This document shows positions 1 through 6,388 of a stretch of 13,407 nucleotides of DNA, in pieces. Source of the DNA: a bacterium (GTDB taxonomy: Bacteria; B130-G9); the NCBI GenBank assembly GCA_021160245.1, contig JAGHCW010000067.1, positions 1-13,407 of the forward strand. Direction: 5' to 3'. Made by a program: the position numbers and the translations under genes. Position 1 is the first letter of the stretch. Every line of letters begins with the position of its first letter. The notes beneath the pieces were generated by a model. It saw only the letters and a program-made list of their open reading frames with translations, did not search any database and was not told the origin of the DNA.

Positions 1-1115
1 CCGGCAACCACGCGGACAACTCCGGCGGCGGCATATTCTGTGGCGAGAACAGTTCTCCTACGATCCTGGACAACACGATAAGCGATAACTCCGTAGGTTA
101 CGAGCCCGGAGGTGGTGGCGGGATATGCTGCTCGCACAGTTCTCCTGCGATTCGAAACAACAGGATCACGGACAATTCGGCAAATAATGCCGGGGGCGGG
201 TTATACTGTGACAACAGCTCTCCAATGATTGAGAGGAACATCATTACGAACAACCCGGCAGCGCGCGGCGCCGGGATATTCTGCCACGAGAGTTCGCCCA
301 CGATCCAAAGCAACATAATCAGCGACAACTACGCGGCTGCCTGGGACAAGACTTTGCCGGCGATCACGGACGCCCCCGTCGACAACAACTCGCTAGACTG
401 CGGAGGCGGGATATTCTGCCACGAGAGTTCGCCCATGATCCAAAACAACATAATCAGCTACAACTACGCCGGCATCGACGGGGCCGGGCTGTTTTGCTGC
501 CAGTCCAGTTCGCCGGCGATTGAAGACAACACGATCAAGGATAACTCCGCAGAAGGCGACGGCGGTGGGATATACTGCGCCTACCTAAGTTCGCCGAGGA
601 TTTCCAATAACACCGTCATGGGCAACTCGTCGGGACGCGAGGGCGGCGGAATATACTGCTACGAAAGTTCCCCGGCGGCCAAGAACAACGTTATCGCGGG
701 AAACTCCGCATACGGTGGTGGCGCAATAAGCTGTCAATCGGGCAGTTCCCCGACTGTTGAGAACAACACGATCGCGCACAACTTGGCAACCGACCATGCC
801 GGTGGGATACTCTGTGAGAACAGCTTGCCCACGATTGTGGACTGCATTATCTGGGGCAATGGCGACGATCTTGACGGTTGTTCAGCGACGTACTGCTGCA
901 TCGAAGACAACGACCCGGGTGCGGGCAACATACACGAGGACCCGACGTTTGTTAGATGGTTCTTCGGCATCTACTACCTTCACCCGAATAGCCCTTGTAT
1001 AGATGCGGGCAGCAAGTTGGCAGAGGAGGCGGGCCTGAGCGACCGGACAACCCAGTTTGACGGCACGCCGGACACCGGCACGGTTGACATGGGCTATCAT
1101 TATCCCATCCCGTGA
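1..1115 (+). CDS. Right-handed parallel beta-helix repeat protein, 5' end outside window
   Basis: The frame is open from base 3 with no stop to the TGA at 1113-1115, so the start and any signal peptide lie upstream; the ATG at 225 is internal. About ten coils of roughly 23-28 residues are visible. Each carries a GG(G/A)(I/L)(Y/F)C turn, then SSPxI, then a xNNxI and xxN(S/Y)A strand, the pattern of Pmp/NosD-like right-handed beta-helices. One coil carries a long insertion (about bases 335-400). After the coils comes a tail with a D-P-T-F segment, an N-S-P-C-I-D-A-G motif and a final D-M-G-Y-H-Y-P, typical of the C-terminal cap of such secreted proteins. No C-terminal anchor or sorting segment is seen. 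The family is extracellular or surface-exposed. Its function cannot be told (adhesin, structural or carbohydrate-binding are possible). Family call is firm; role is unknown. Confidence 0.85.
   Translation, partial: GNHADNSGGGIFCGENSSPTILDNTISDNSVGYEPGGGGGICCSHSSPAIRNNRITDNSANNAGGGLYCDNSSPMIERNIITNNPAARGAGIFCHESSPTIQSNIISDNYAAAWDKTLPAITDAPVDNNSLDCGGGIFCHESSPMIQNNIISYNYAGIDGAGLFCCQSSSPAIEDNTIKDNSAEGDGGGIYCAYLSSPRISNNTVMGNSSGREGGGIYCYESSPAAKNNVIAGNSAYGGGAISCQSGSSPTVENNTIAHNLATDHAGGILCENSLPTIVDCIIWGNGDDLDGCSATYCCIEDNDPGAGNIHEDPTFVRWFFGIYYLHPNSPCIDAGSKLAEEAGLSDRTTQFDGTPDTGTVDMGYHYPIP
273..334 (+). repeat. Copy A of a 62-bp near-identical coil repeat
   Basis: This stretch matches 408-469 with three differences that I can see (c/t, g/a and g/t). 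The offset is 135 bases, exactly 45 codons. It encodes the coil part GIFCHESSP through the following NNYA-type strand. The other coils are far more diverged at DNA level, so this pair looks like a recent duplication or gene conversion inside the beta-helix gene. Confidence 0.85.
408..469 (+). repeat. Copy B of a 62-bp near-identical coil repeat
   Basis: Partner of 273-334, same reading frame. The sequence between the copies includes a non-coil insertion, so the repeat is not simply tandem. Confidence 0.85.
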
Positions 1116-1206
1116 GGTTGGGTCAAGAGGTCAAATAGGTGTCGACTCGGCGGGTTGTTCGCCCGCGTGCATCTTGGTTTCAGCAACTTACGGCCGATAG
1201 CTGAAT

Positions 1207-1265
1207 GACAGCCTCGGAAAGACCGTCCTACACCGATGGACAGTCTAGAAAGACCGTCTTACACC
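1207..1265. repeat. Two tandem copies of a ~28-base imperfect palindrome-bearing repeat
   Basis: Copy 1 spans 1207-1234 and copy 2 spans 1239-1265, separated by GATG. They share GACAG, then GAAAGACCGTC(C/T)TACACC, with one single-base length difference. Copy 2 contains GACAGTCT-AGAA-AGACCGTC, an 8-bp stem with one mismatch and a 4-base loop; copy 1 has the same stem with two mismatches. It does not code. It resembles a REP-like or small palindromic intergenic repeat family, but copy number elsewhere is unknown. Confidence 0.7.
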
Positions 1266-1299
1266 AACCCCGTGCTCAGCAGCAATCGCCTTTAGTACA

Positions 1300-1332
1300 A
1301 GGTTGACCCATAGCGACAATCGTCGCCAACCT
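1300..1332. other. Two-part stem structure
   Basis: AGGTTG (1300-1305) pairs with CAACCT (1327-1332), and inside it GCGAC (1313-1317) pairs with GTCGC (1322-1326) around a 4-base loop. A 7-base one-sided bulge separates the two helices. The structure lies upstream of the -10 box, so if the promoter call is right it would not be in the DUF6485 leader. It could be a protein-binding dyad or chance. Confidence 0.35.
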
Positions 1333-1355
1333 GATTGCCGCGCAGCTCAGGCCGG

Positions 1356-1384
1356 TTTTGCTCTTTGCCTCGTGATGGTATAGT
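1356..1384 (+). promoter_or_regulatory. Candidate promoter with extended -10 for the DUF6485 gene
   Basis: TATAGT at 1379-1384 is preceded by TGG, giving an extended -10 (TGnTATAGT). The -35 at 17-bp spacing is poor (TTTTGC, 1356-1361), which an extended -10 can compensate for. It lies about 50 bases ahead of the start codon and could serve the whole run DUF6485-rhuM-selA-cca. Confidence 0.45.
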
Positions 1385-1419
1385 TTTTTTAGGATTGATA
1401 CTAGAAACTTGATGACGAC

Positions 1420-1427
1420 GAGGTGAT
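1420..1427 (+). promoter_or_regulatory. Strong Shine-Dalgarno that sets the DUF6485 start
   Basis: GAGGTGAT is a full-length match to the 16S 3' tail complement, ending 7 bases before the ATG at 1435. It overlaps an in-frame GTG at 1423, which therefore cannot be the start. Confidence 0.8.
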
Positions 1428-1434
1428 CTCCAGG

Positions 1435-1623
1435 ATGGAATGCAAAAAGGAAGAGAATCTGAAGATGTGCAACTGCACGTATCCCTGCAGCAAGAAGGGC
1501 GTCTGCTGCGAGTGCGTGACCTACCATCGCGGCTTGGGCGAGCTGCCGGCGTGCTTTTTTCCTGATGATGTCGAGAAGACCTACGACCGTTCGATTGCTC
1601 GCTTCGTCGCGCTTCATAAATGA
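1435..1623 (+). CDS. DUF6485 family small cysteine-rich protein
   Basis: A 62-residue protein starting [14 protein letters not shown]. It has eight cysteines (positions 3, 12, 14, 18, 24, 25, 27 and 40) and a C-C-E-C-x2-Y-H block, followed by ELPACFFP and a charged helix ending [10 protein letters not shown]. This matches my memory of the DUF6485 family, often annotated as a cytosolic protein of unknown function. The spacing of cysteines suggests metal binding (zinc or iron-sulfur), which is inference. There is no signal peptide, so it should be cytoplasmic. The start at 1435 is set by the Shine-Dalgarno at 1420-1427. The next gene begins 15 bases downstream, so it likely heads the transcription unit. 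Confidence 0.85.
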   Translation: MECKKEENLKMCNCTYPCSKKGVCCECVTYHRGLGELPACFFPDDVEKTYDRSIARFVALHK

Positions 1624-1638
1624 GGCGGCTTTTGATGG

Positions 1639-2268
1639 ATGATGCGGAATGCCAAAGCCATGACCACGAATAGAGGGCATGCGGGCGAGAACTTACCCGT
1701 CAAAAGCGACTTGCTGCTCTATCGAACTGAGGACGGCAGAACTCGGATTGAAGTGCGGCTGCAAGATGAGACGGTTTGGATGACACAAGCGACCATGGGG
1801 GAGCTTTATCAAACGAGTCCCCAGAACATCACGCTCCATCTGAAATCGCTTTATGAAGTGGGAGAATTGGGCCGGATGGCAACTTGTAAGAAATACTTAC
1901 AAGTTCAGCACGAAGGCGAGATGAAGGTCAGGCGCGCGCTGAAGTTCTATAATCTGCCGGCTATTCTCGCGGTTGGCTATCGGGTTCGCTCCCCACGCGG
2001 AGTTCAGTTCCGCCGCTGGGCCACGGAGAAGCTGAACGCCTTCCTGAGATTCAATGAGCGAGACATTCTGGAACATGCTGGCACATTATCAATAGAGATC
2101 GCAGATAAACTCGCCCAATTGAAATACGATAAGTTCAATGACAATCGACTCGCTCTTGAGGCTGAGGCAGAGTCGCAAGCAGATGACGCAGCATTTGAGT
2201 CATGGGCTCGCAAAATTGAGCAGAGCCACAAAGACAAGGCCGCATCCGGCGGAAAGGACCCCGAATGA
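1639..2268 (+). CDS. RhuM-family protein, internally shortened
   Basis: 209 residues. The N-terminal part (about residues 24-130) is a clear RhuM domain: a DETVWMTQATMGELYQTSPQ-type helix-turn-helix, then the KFYNLPAILAVGYRVRSPRG and QFRRWATEKL motifs. Family members are usually about 320-345 residues and continue with an ERLK / YFDELLERIREIR / FYQKV / KTAAEL region. Here RRWATEKL runs straight into LNAFLRFNERDILEHAG, which in full-length proteins is the C-terminal segment. Roughly 130 residues in the middle are therefore missing in frame. RhuM function is unknown; it is known from pathogenicity islands and accessory regions. The start is ATG 1639 with GAGGCGG 10 bases ahead; ATG 1660 is the alternative. 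Its stop overlaps the selA start (ATGA), and its 3' end supplies the AAGGA Shine-Dalgarno of selA. It is either a decayed gene kept in frame or a functional short form. Confidence 0.75.
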   Translation: MMRNAKAMTTNRGHAGENLPVKSDLLLYRTEDGRTRIEVRLQDETVWMTQATMGELYQTSPQNITLHLKSLYEVGELGRMATCKKYLQVQHEGEMKVRRALKFYNLPAILAVGYRVRSPRGVQFRRWATEKLNAFLRFNERDILEHAGTLSIEIADKLAQLKYDKFNDNRLALEAEAESQADDAAFESWARKIEQSHKDKAASGGKDPE

Positions 2269-3758
2269 CCCACAATGAAAGCTCAGAAGCAACGAATGGC
2301 CAGGTTTCCGAGCAATCGAAATTGCTGCGGCAGCTTCCGGCTGTGGACAAAATTCTCGACTCGAAAGACCTTGAGCACCTCTACTCAGATGTCCAGCGGT
2401 CTGTCGTGTCTCTCGCGGCTGCCGAGGTTCTTGGTGATGCGCGGACCTCGATACTAGCTGGTGACAACAGCCTCATCTTCGTCGAGGAAGAGGGTGAGAA
2501 ACGGCTTAATGAGGACGCGCTTATTGACGCCGTCGTGAGAGGGGTCGAGAAAATGAGCTCGCCCAGCATGAGGCGCGTTGTGAATGCGACGGGCGTTATT
2601 ATTCATACGAATTTCGGCCGCTCGGTATTGGCGGAAGAGGCCGTCTTCGCAGTTGCCGCCGCTGCGTCGGGCTATAGCAATCTCGAGTACGATGTTGACC
2701 GGGGCAGGCGCTGGAAGCGCTGGAAGCACGTTGCGGCCTCTCTCGCGTCATTATGTGGAGCCGAGGACGCCGTTGTCGTGAACAACAACGCGGCCGCGGT
2801 TCTATTGTGCCTCAACGAGCTTGCGGCAGGCAAAGAGGTCATTGTCTCGCGCGGGGAGCTCGTGGAGATAGGCGGCAGCTTTCGGATGCCGGATGTGATG
2901 GCGGCATCTGGCGCAATCCTCCGGGAGGTCGGCGCGACCAACAAGACGAGGCTCTCCGACTACGAGCGAGCGATAACGGACAAAACGGCGTTGATCCTAA
3001 AAGTCCACACGAGCAACTACAGAATCGTCGGCTTTTCAGAGGAGACATCGGTCAAGGAGCTCTCGGCACTCTGCCAGAAGTTCAATCTACCGCTGATGGT
3101 CGATCTCGGCAGCGGCTTAATCGGCGGACAAGACTCGCTCCGAATGCCCGATGGCATCAAGATGGATGAGCCGCTCGTTCCAGACACTCTTCGAGATGGC
3201 GCCGATATTGTCGCATTCAGCGGGGATAAGCTCCTGGGCGCCTCGCAAGCCGGCATCGTTGTCGGCAAAAGAAATCTGGTTGAAAGGACAGCGTCGAATC
3301 AGATGGCAAGGGCTCTTCGAATAGACAAGCTATCGCTGGCGGCTCTGGATGCGACGTTAAAGCTATACACGAAATGGCCAACGCGGGCCCACGAGCACAT
3401 CCCAACGCTTGCGATGCTCACGATGTCAGTCAACGAGATGAGCATTAGAGCGGAGGAGATTCGCACACGCCTCGGCTCGCTGCTAGGTTCGGATTTCGAG
3501 GTTGATGTCGAGCCTGGTGTCTCCAAAGCGGGCGGCGGTACCCTGCCGCTATTGGAGCTGCCAACAGTTCTTGTGTCTGTTTCGAGTCCAAAAGTGTCCG
3601 CCGATGCAATTGAGAAGGCTCTTAGATTAGCGCCCACACCGGTAATCGCCAGGATCGCTGAGGATAAGGTCTTGCTTGATCCCAGAACACTGCTTGATGG
3701 CGATCTTGATGCGCTCGTTGATGCTTTCAGATCAGTAACCACCAATGGAAACGAATGA
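2265..3758 (+). CDS. selA: L-seryl-tRNA(Sec) selenium transferase
   Basis: SelA is a PLP enzyme that converts seryl-tRNA(Sec) to selenocysteinyl-tRNA(Sec) using selenophosphate, in the cytoplasm. The 497-residue length is slightly long for the family (about 460-475), mostly at the N terminus. Seen in order: an N-terminal LLRQLPAVDKIL helix, NATGVIIHTNFGRS (107-120), SNLEYD (138-143), VVNNNAAAVLL (171-181), SRGELVEIGGSFRMPDV (195-211), KVHTSNYRIVGF (246-257), DLGSG (280-284) and FSGDKLLG (318-325), with the PLP lysine at 322. Odd: the loop that usually reads RGxRGSRYxHV reads RGRRWKRWKHV (146-156), encoded by a perfect 9-bp tandem repeat at 2709-2726. The start overlaps the rhuM stop and the stop overlaps the next start, indicating translational coupling. 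No selB or tRNA-Sec gene is in view. Confidence 0.95.
   Translation: MTHNESSEATNGQVSEQSKLLRQLPAVDKILDSKDLEHLYSDVQRSVVSLAAAEVLGDARTSILAGDNSLIFVEEEGEKRLNEDALIDAVVRGVEKMSSPSMRRVVNATGVIIHTNFGRSVLAEEAVFAVAAAASGYSNLEYDVDRGRRWKRWKHVAASLASLCGAEDAVVVNNNAAAVLLCLNELAAGKEVIVSRGELVEIGGSFRMPDVMAASGAILREVGATNKTRLSDYERAITDKTALILKVHTSNYRIVGFSEETSVKELSALCQKFNLPLMVDLGSGLIGGQDSLRMPDGIKMDEPLVPDTLRDGADIVAFSGDKLLGASQAGIVVGKRNLVERTASNQMARALRIDKLSLAALDATLKLYTKWPTRAHEHIPTLAMLTMSVNEMSIRAEEIRTRLGSLLGSDFEVDVEPGVSKAGGGTLPLLELPTVLVSVSSPKVSADAIEKALRLAPTPVIARIAEDKVLLDPRTLLDGDLDALVDAFRSVTTNGNE
2709..2726 (+). repeat. 9-bp perfect tandem repeat inside selA
   Basis: CGCTGGAAG occurs twice in direct succession and encodes R-W-K-R-W-K (residues 149-154). 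It falls in the loop that normally carries a G-S/H-R motif, yet the overall length of the loop appears unchanged. Confidence 0.85.
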
Positions 3759-5197
3759 ACAAGAATGCGGGACAGCACGGCTCCAAGCTCGAGGTTGATT
3801 TCGAGCCGAGGATTACCTCAATACTTGAAAAGATATCCCACGTCGCCGATGCAAGCGGTGTGCCGTGCTTCGCGGTCGGTGGAATCGTCCGGGACACTCT
3901 TCTTCAAAGGCCGGTACTCGACCTCGATCTGCTCGTTGACACAGCAAACGAGGCGGCAATTTCGGCGGAGCAGTTTGCGAACCTCGCCTCGAAAGCGCTG
4001 GGCGGGTCTCATCCAGTTTGCTTCGATCGTTTCGGTACCTATCACTTCACGACAGGGGGCGCGCAGAATCCGCTTGAGATAGAGGTTGTTGGGGCTTCAC
4101 TTAAAGTCTCGGACACTCATAGGCTGGGGGACGCATCAGACGTCTTCCGCCGGGATTTCACCATCAACGCCCTGCTTATCGCGCTTAATGGGACAAACTT
4201 CGGCAGGCTCTATGACTTCTCCGGGCGAGGCCTTTCTGACCTCGAAGACTGCGTCTTGCGCTGTCCCCTCGATCCTGCTATGACCCTTGCCGACGATCCG
4301 GTGCGGGCACTCCGCGCCGTGCGATTCCACTGCACGTTGGGCTTTACACTTGATGACGCTCTGCGCGACTTCATCCGCGAGAATCCGAGCCTCATAAGCG
4401 ATGCTGCAGTGGAGAGGACCCGAAAGGAGCTGGAGCTCATAATCCTCTCGGACAGGCCAGCGGAAGGTTTTGACATGCTGCACGATCTAAATCTCTTGGC
4501 CATGCTTCTGCCCGAGATCGAGGCCCTTGACGGGATTATGCAAGACAAGCGATTCCACAGTCAGGACGTTCTACGCCACACTTTTTCCGTGCTGTCTAAC
4601 GTCGAAGAAAGGGAACTCTCGTTGCGCCTCGCGGCGCTCTTCCACGATGTTGGGAAACGTCGGGCAAAGGCGTTGAAGGGTGACAGAATTATCTTCTATG
4701 GCCACGAGCATATAGGCGCCGCGATCGCCTCGGTCCGGCTTAGCGCGCTACGCTTCCCCAATAGGCTAATCAAGGACGTCTCCACGCTTGTGCGAAACCA
4801 CATGATCAACTATTCCGATGAGTGGACGGATGCCGCGATTAGGCGTCTGATCAAGCGACTCGGGCCGCTAATGCCGAGGCAATTCGATCTGTATGAGGCG
4901 GACATCCGAGCGCTCACTGATGCTGATGAGCTCCTTGCTTCCGCTCGGGAGCTACGGAGTCGCATTGAGGCCATTGACGAGAAGGAGCAGGTGGCCAAGA
5001 TCGAGTCGCCGCTTGATGGCCGCGAGATCTGCGCATTGCTTGGCATCAGACCCGGCCCTATGGTCGGCAAATGCAAGGCGAAGCTCCTCGACGCGGTGCT
5101 TTCTGGCGAGATTTCAAACGACAAGGAGGCCGCGACGAAATATCTTCATCAGCTGGTAAGGGATGGGGCCGCCGAAGCGCTTAATGATGGAGATTGA
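3755..5197 (+). CDS. cca: CCA-adding enzyme / poly(A) polymerase family nucleotidyltransferase with HD domain
   Basis: 480 residues. The class II nucleotidyltransferase head is seen as VGGIVRD (41-47), the catalytic D-L-D (56-58), RRDFTINAL (132-140), the DDPVRALRAVRF motif (about 180-191) and ERTRKELE (220-227). A C-terminal HD phosphohydrolase domain follows, with H275, the H297-D298 pair in FHDVGK, GHEHIGA (316-322) and RNH (347-349). The family adds or repairs CCA at tRNA 3' ends or polyadenylates RNA; HD-containing bacterial forms may also have 2',3'-cyclic phosphodiesterase or phosphatase activity. Sequence alone does not separate CCA-adding, A-adding and poly(A) polymerase types, so the symbol is the likeliest choice. 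It overlaps selA by ATGA; both enzymes act on tRNA. The stop at 5195-5197 touches the dyad ahead of the next gene. Confidence 0.88.
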   Translation: MNKNAGQHGSKLEVDFEPRITSILEKISHVADASGVPCFAVGGIVRDTLLQRPVLDLDLLVDTANEAAISAEQFANLASKALGGSHPVCFDRFGTYHFTTGGAQNPLEIEVVGASLKVSDTHRLGDASDVFRRDFTINALLIALNGTNFGRLYDFSGRGLSDLEDCVLRCPLDPAMTLADDPVRALRAVRFHCTLGFTLDDALRDFIRENPSLISDAAVERTRKELELIILSDRPAEGFDMLHDLNLLAMLLPEIEALDGIMQDKRFHSQDVLRHTFSVLSNVEERELSLRLAALFHDVGKRRAKALKGDRIIFYGHEHIGAAIASVRLSALRFPNRLIKDVSTLVRNHMINYSDEWTDAAIRRLIKRLGPLMPRQFDLYEADIRALTDADELLASARELRSRIEAIDEKEQVAKIESPLDGREICALLGIRPGPMVGKCKAKLLDAVLSGEISNDKEAATKYLHQLVRDGAAEALNDGD

Positions 5198-5215
5198 TTA
5201 ACCTCCGACGTTAAT
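5197..5215. promoter_or_regulatory. Inverted repeat ATTAAC-N7-GTTAAT, possible operator
   Basis: A perfect 6-bp dyad with a 7-base spacer sits directly after the cca stop and about 60 bases ahead of a HigA-like HTH gene. XRE/HigA repressors commonly bind such dyads in their own promoter region, so autoregulation is a reasonable inference. No good -35/-10 pair was found beside it: TTGACT at 5221-5226 lacks a matching -10. Confidence 0.4.
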
Positions 5216-5252
5216 TGGGCTTGACTTACTGAAAGGAGACCTGAGTGGCCTG

Positions 5253-5294
5253 ATGGCGGTTCAGATAGATGCAAAATGTGGATTATCACGATGA
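5253..5294 (+). CDS. Possible 13-residue leader peptide
   Basis: ATG 5253 opens a 13-codon frame (MAVQIDAKCGLSR, stop TGA 5292-5294). An AAAGGAG Shine-Dalgarno lies at 5232-5238, with a spacing on the long side (14 bases). Its stop overlaps the in-frame ATG 5291 of the next gene as ATGA. It may couple translation of the HTH-ImmA gene, be the last remnant of an upstream toxin gene, or be chance. Confidence 0.3.
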   Translation: MAVQIDAKCGLSR

Positions 5295-6388
5295 TTGAGC
5301 AACTAGGAAACGAGTTCAATCCCGATACTGTAACTCCTCCCGGGGAGACATTGCAGGAGCTGCTGGAAACTTTGGGGATGACAAAGGCGCAGTTGGCGCT
5401 GCGCATCGGCAAGACCCCCAAGACTATAGGTGAGATCATCAACCACTGCGCCCCCATCACACCAGACACGGCTGTGGCGTTGGAGAAGGCTCTTAGAACC
5501 CCTGCCAGTTTCTGGAACAACCGTGAGCGCCGCTACCGTGAAAGCCTAGCCCGAATGGCCGAGAAAGAGCGAATGAAGCAGGAGATCGGTTGGCTGAGAA
5601 CTATGCCCGTCCGCGCGATGATCAAGGCCGGTTGGATAGAGGAATTCAAGGACAAGGTGGAACAGGTCAGCGCCGTGCTTCAGTTCTTTGGCGTTTTGTC
5701 CCCCAAGCAGTGGGAGGAAATATGGCTTTCGCCCAGGGCCGCCTATCGCGCCTCAAAGGCATTTGCCTGTCGGCCGGAGGCCTGTTCGGCGTGGCTCCGT
5801 AGGGGTGAGCTTCAGGCTCAGGAAATTGAGAGTGAGAGGTTTGATCGGGCGAGGTTTTTGAAGGTGCTTGGGCAGGTGCGAGCCTTGACGAGAACGAATC
5901 CGGAGCAGTTCCGGGTGGAGACTGTGCGTTCCTGTGCAGGAGCCGGCGTCGCGCTGGTGTTCACTGCTCCCATCACGGGCGCCCCGGTTTATGGCGCTAC
6001 CCGCTGGATGACGTCGCAGAAGGCGCTGATTCAGCTCAGCCTGCGTGGCAAGTTTGAGGACCTACTATGGTTCACATTCTTTCATGAGGCCGGTCATCTT
6101 CTCATGCACAATAAAACGGGGATCTTCATAAAGATGAAGGATTGTCCGGACGATCGTGAAGCTGAGGCTGACGAGTTTGCGCGCGATTTTCTGATTCCAC
6201 CTCGGGCTTGGCTCCGATTCATAGAGTCTGATAGATATCGGGCTGAGACTCGTGTCAGGGCTTTTGCCAAGGAGATGGCGATCTCACCGGCCATAGTGGT
6301 GGGTCGTTTGCAGCATGAAGGACTGCTACCTCACACACACTTGAATGGTCTCAGGCGGCGGTTTGAATTCGCTGACGCTGGCCCATGA
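5276..6388 (+). CDS. HigA-like HTH domain fused to ImmA/IrrE metallopeptidase
   Basis: 370 residues. Residues about 20-80 form an XRE/HigA-type helix-turn-helix (PPGETLQELLETLGMTKAQL, then IGKTPKTIGEIIN and the TPASFWNN end typical of HigA antitoxins). A linker follows, then an ImmA/IrrE peptidase domain with HEAGHLLMH (270-278; zinc ligands H270 and H274, catalytic E271) and DREAEADEFARDFLIP (293-308) supplying the third ligand. Members with this layout act as transcription regulators or anti-repressors that cleave a partner, often in toxin-antitoxin or prophage settings. No toxin gene is adjacent, so this is an orphan. Start: ATG 5276 has no good ribosome site; ATG 5291 (MIEQLGNEF) is equally possible and overlaps the leader stop. 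It is separated from cca by 78 bases and convergent with the following gene. Confidence 0.88.
   Translation: MWIITMIEQLGNEFNPDTVTPPGETLQELLETLGMTKAQLALRIGKTPKTIGEIINHCAPITPDTAVALEKALRTPASFWNNRERRYRESLARMAEKERMKQEIGWLRTMPVRAMIKAGWIEEFKDKVEQVSAVLQFFGVLSPKQWEEIWLSPRAAYRASKAFACRPEACSAWLRRGELQAQEIESERFDRARFLKVLGQVRALTRTNPEQFRVETVRSCAGAGVALVFTAPITGAPVYGATRWMTSQKALIQLSLRGKFEDLLWFTFFHEAGHLLMHNKTGIFIKMKDCPDDREAEADEFARDFLIPPRAWLRFIESDRYRAETRVRAFAKEMAISPAIVVGRLQHEGLLPHTHLNGLRRRFEFADAGP

Larger units (their letters stand above)
1116..1434. other. Intergenic region, 319 bases
   Basis: No convincing gene lies here. From left to right it holds a 5-bp GC hairpin without a T-run (1150-1154 with 1162-1166, so a poor terminator), a tandem palindromic repeat (1207-1265), a two-part stem (1300-1332), a candidate promoter with an extended -10 box (1356-1384) and the ribosome binding site of the next gene. 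A long minus-strand open frame across 1276-1680 is antisense to the recognisable DUF6485 gene and is treated as spurious. Confidence 0.6.

Noticed and set aside
1-850. Regular repeats that could suggest a CRISPR array
   Set aside because: The repeats are in frame, diverged, and encode beta-helix coils; there are no constant repeats with unique spacers.
1150-1166. Terminator hairpin after the beta-helix gene
   Set aside because: The GCGGG/CCCGC stem has only 5 bp and no T-run follows.
1276-1680. 134-residue open frame on the minus strand
   Set aside because: It is antisense to the recognisable DUF6485 gene with its strong ribosome site, and its translation matches nothing I know.
2753-3169. 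138-residue plus-strand frame inside selA
   Set aside because: It is out of frame with the clear SelA motifs, and Arg/Gly/Gln-rich as expected of a shifted frame.
3299-3778. 159-residue minus-strand frame
   Set aside because: It is rich in Ser and Arg, antisense to selA, and a typical shadow of GC-rich coding sequence.
2265-5197. selC (tRNA-Sec), selB, or a selenoprotein gene with an in-frame TGA near selA
   Set aside because: No tRNA-like cloverleaf, no SelB-type GTPase and no gene with a convincing internal TGA were seen near selA.
5221-5249. Promoter from TTGACT ahead of the HTH-ImmA gene
   Set aside because: No acceptable -10 hexamer at 16-18 bases spacing.
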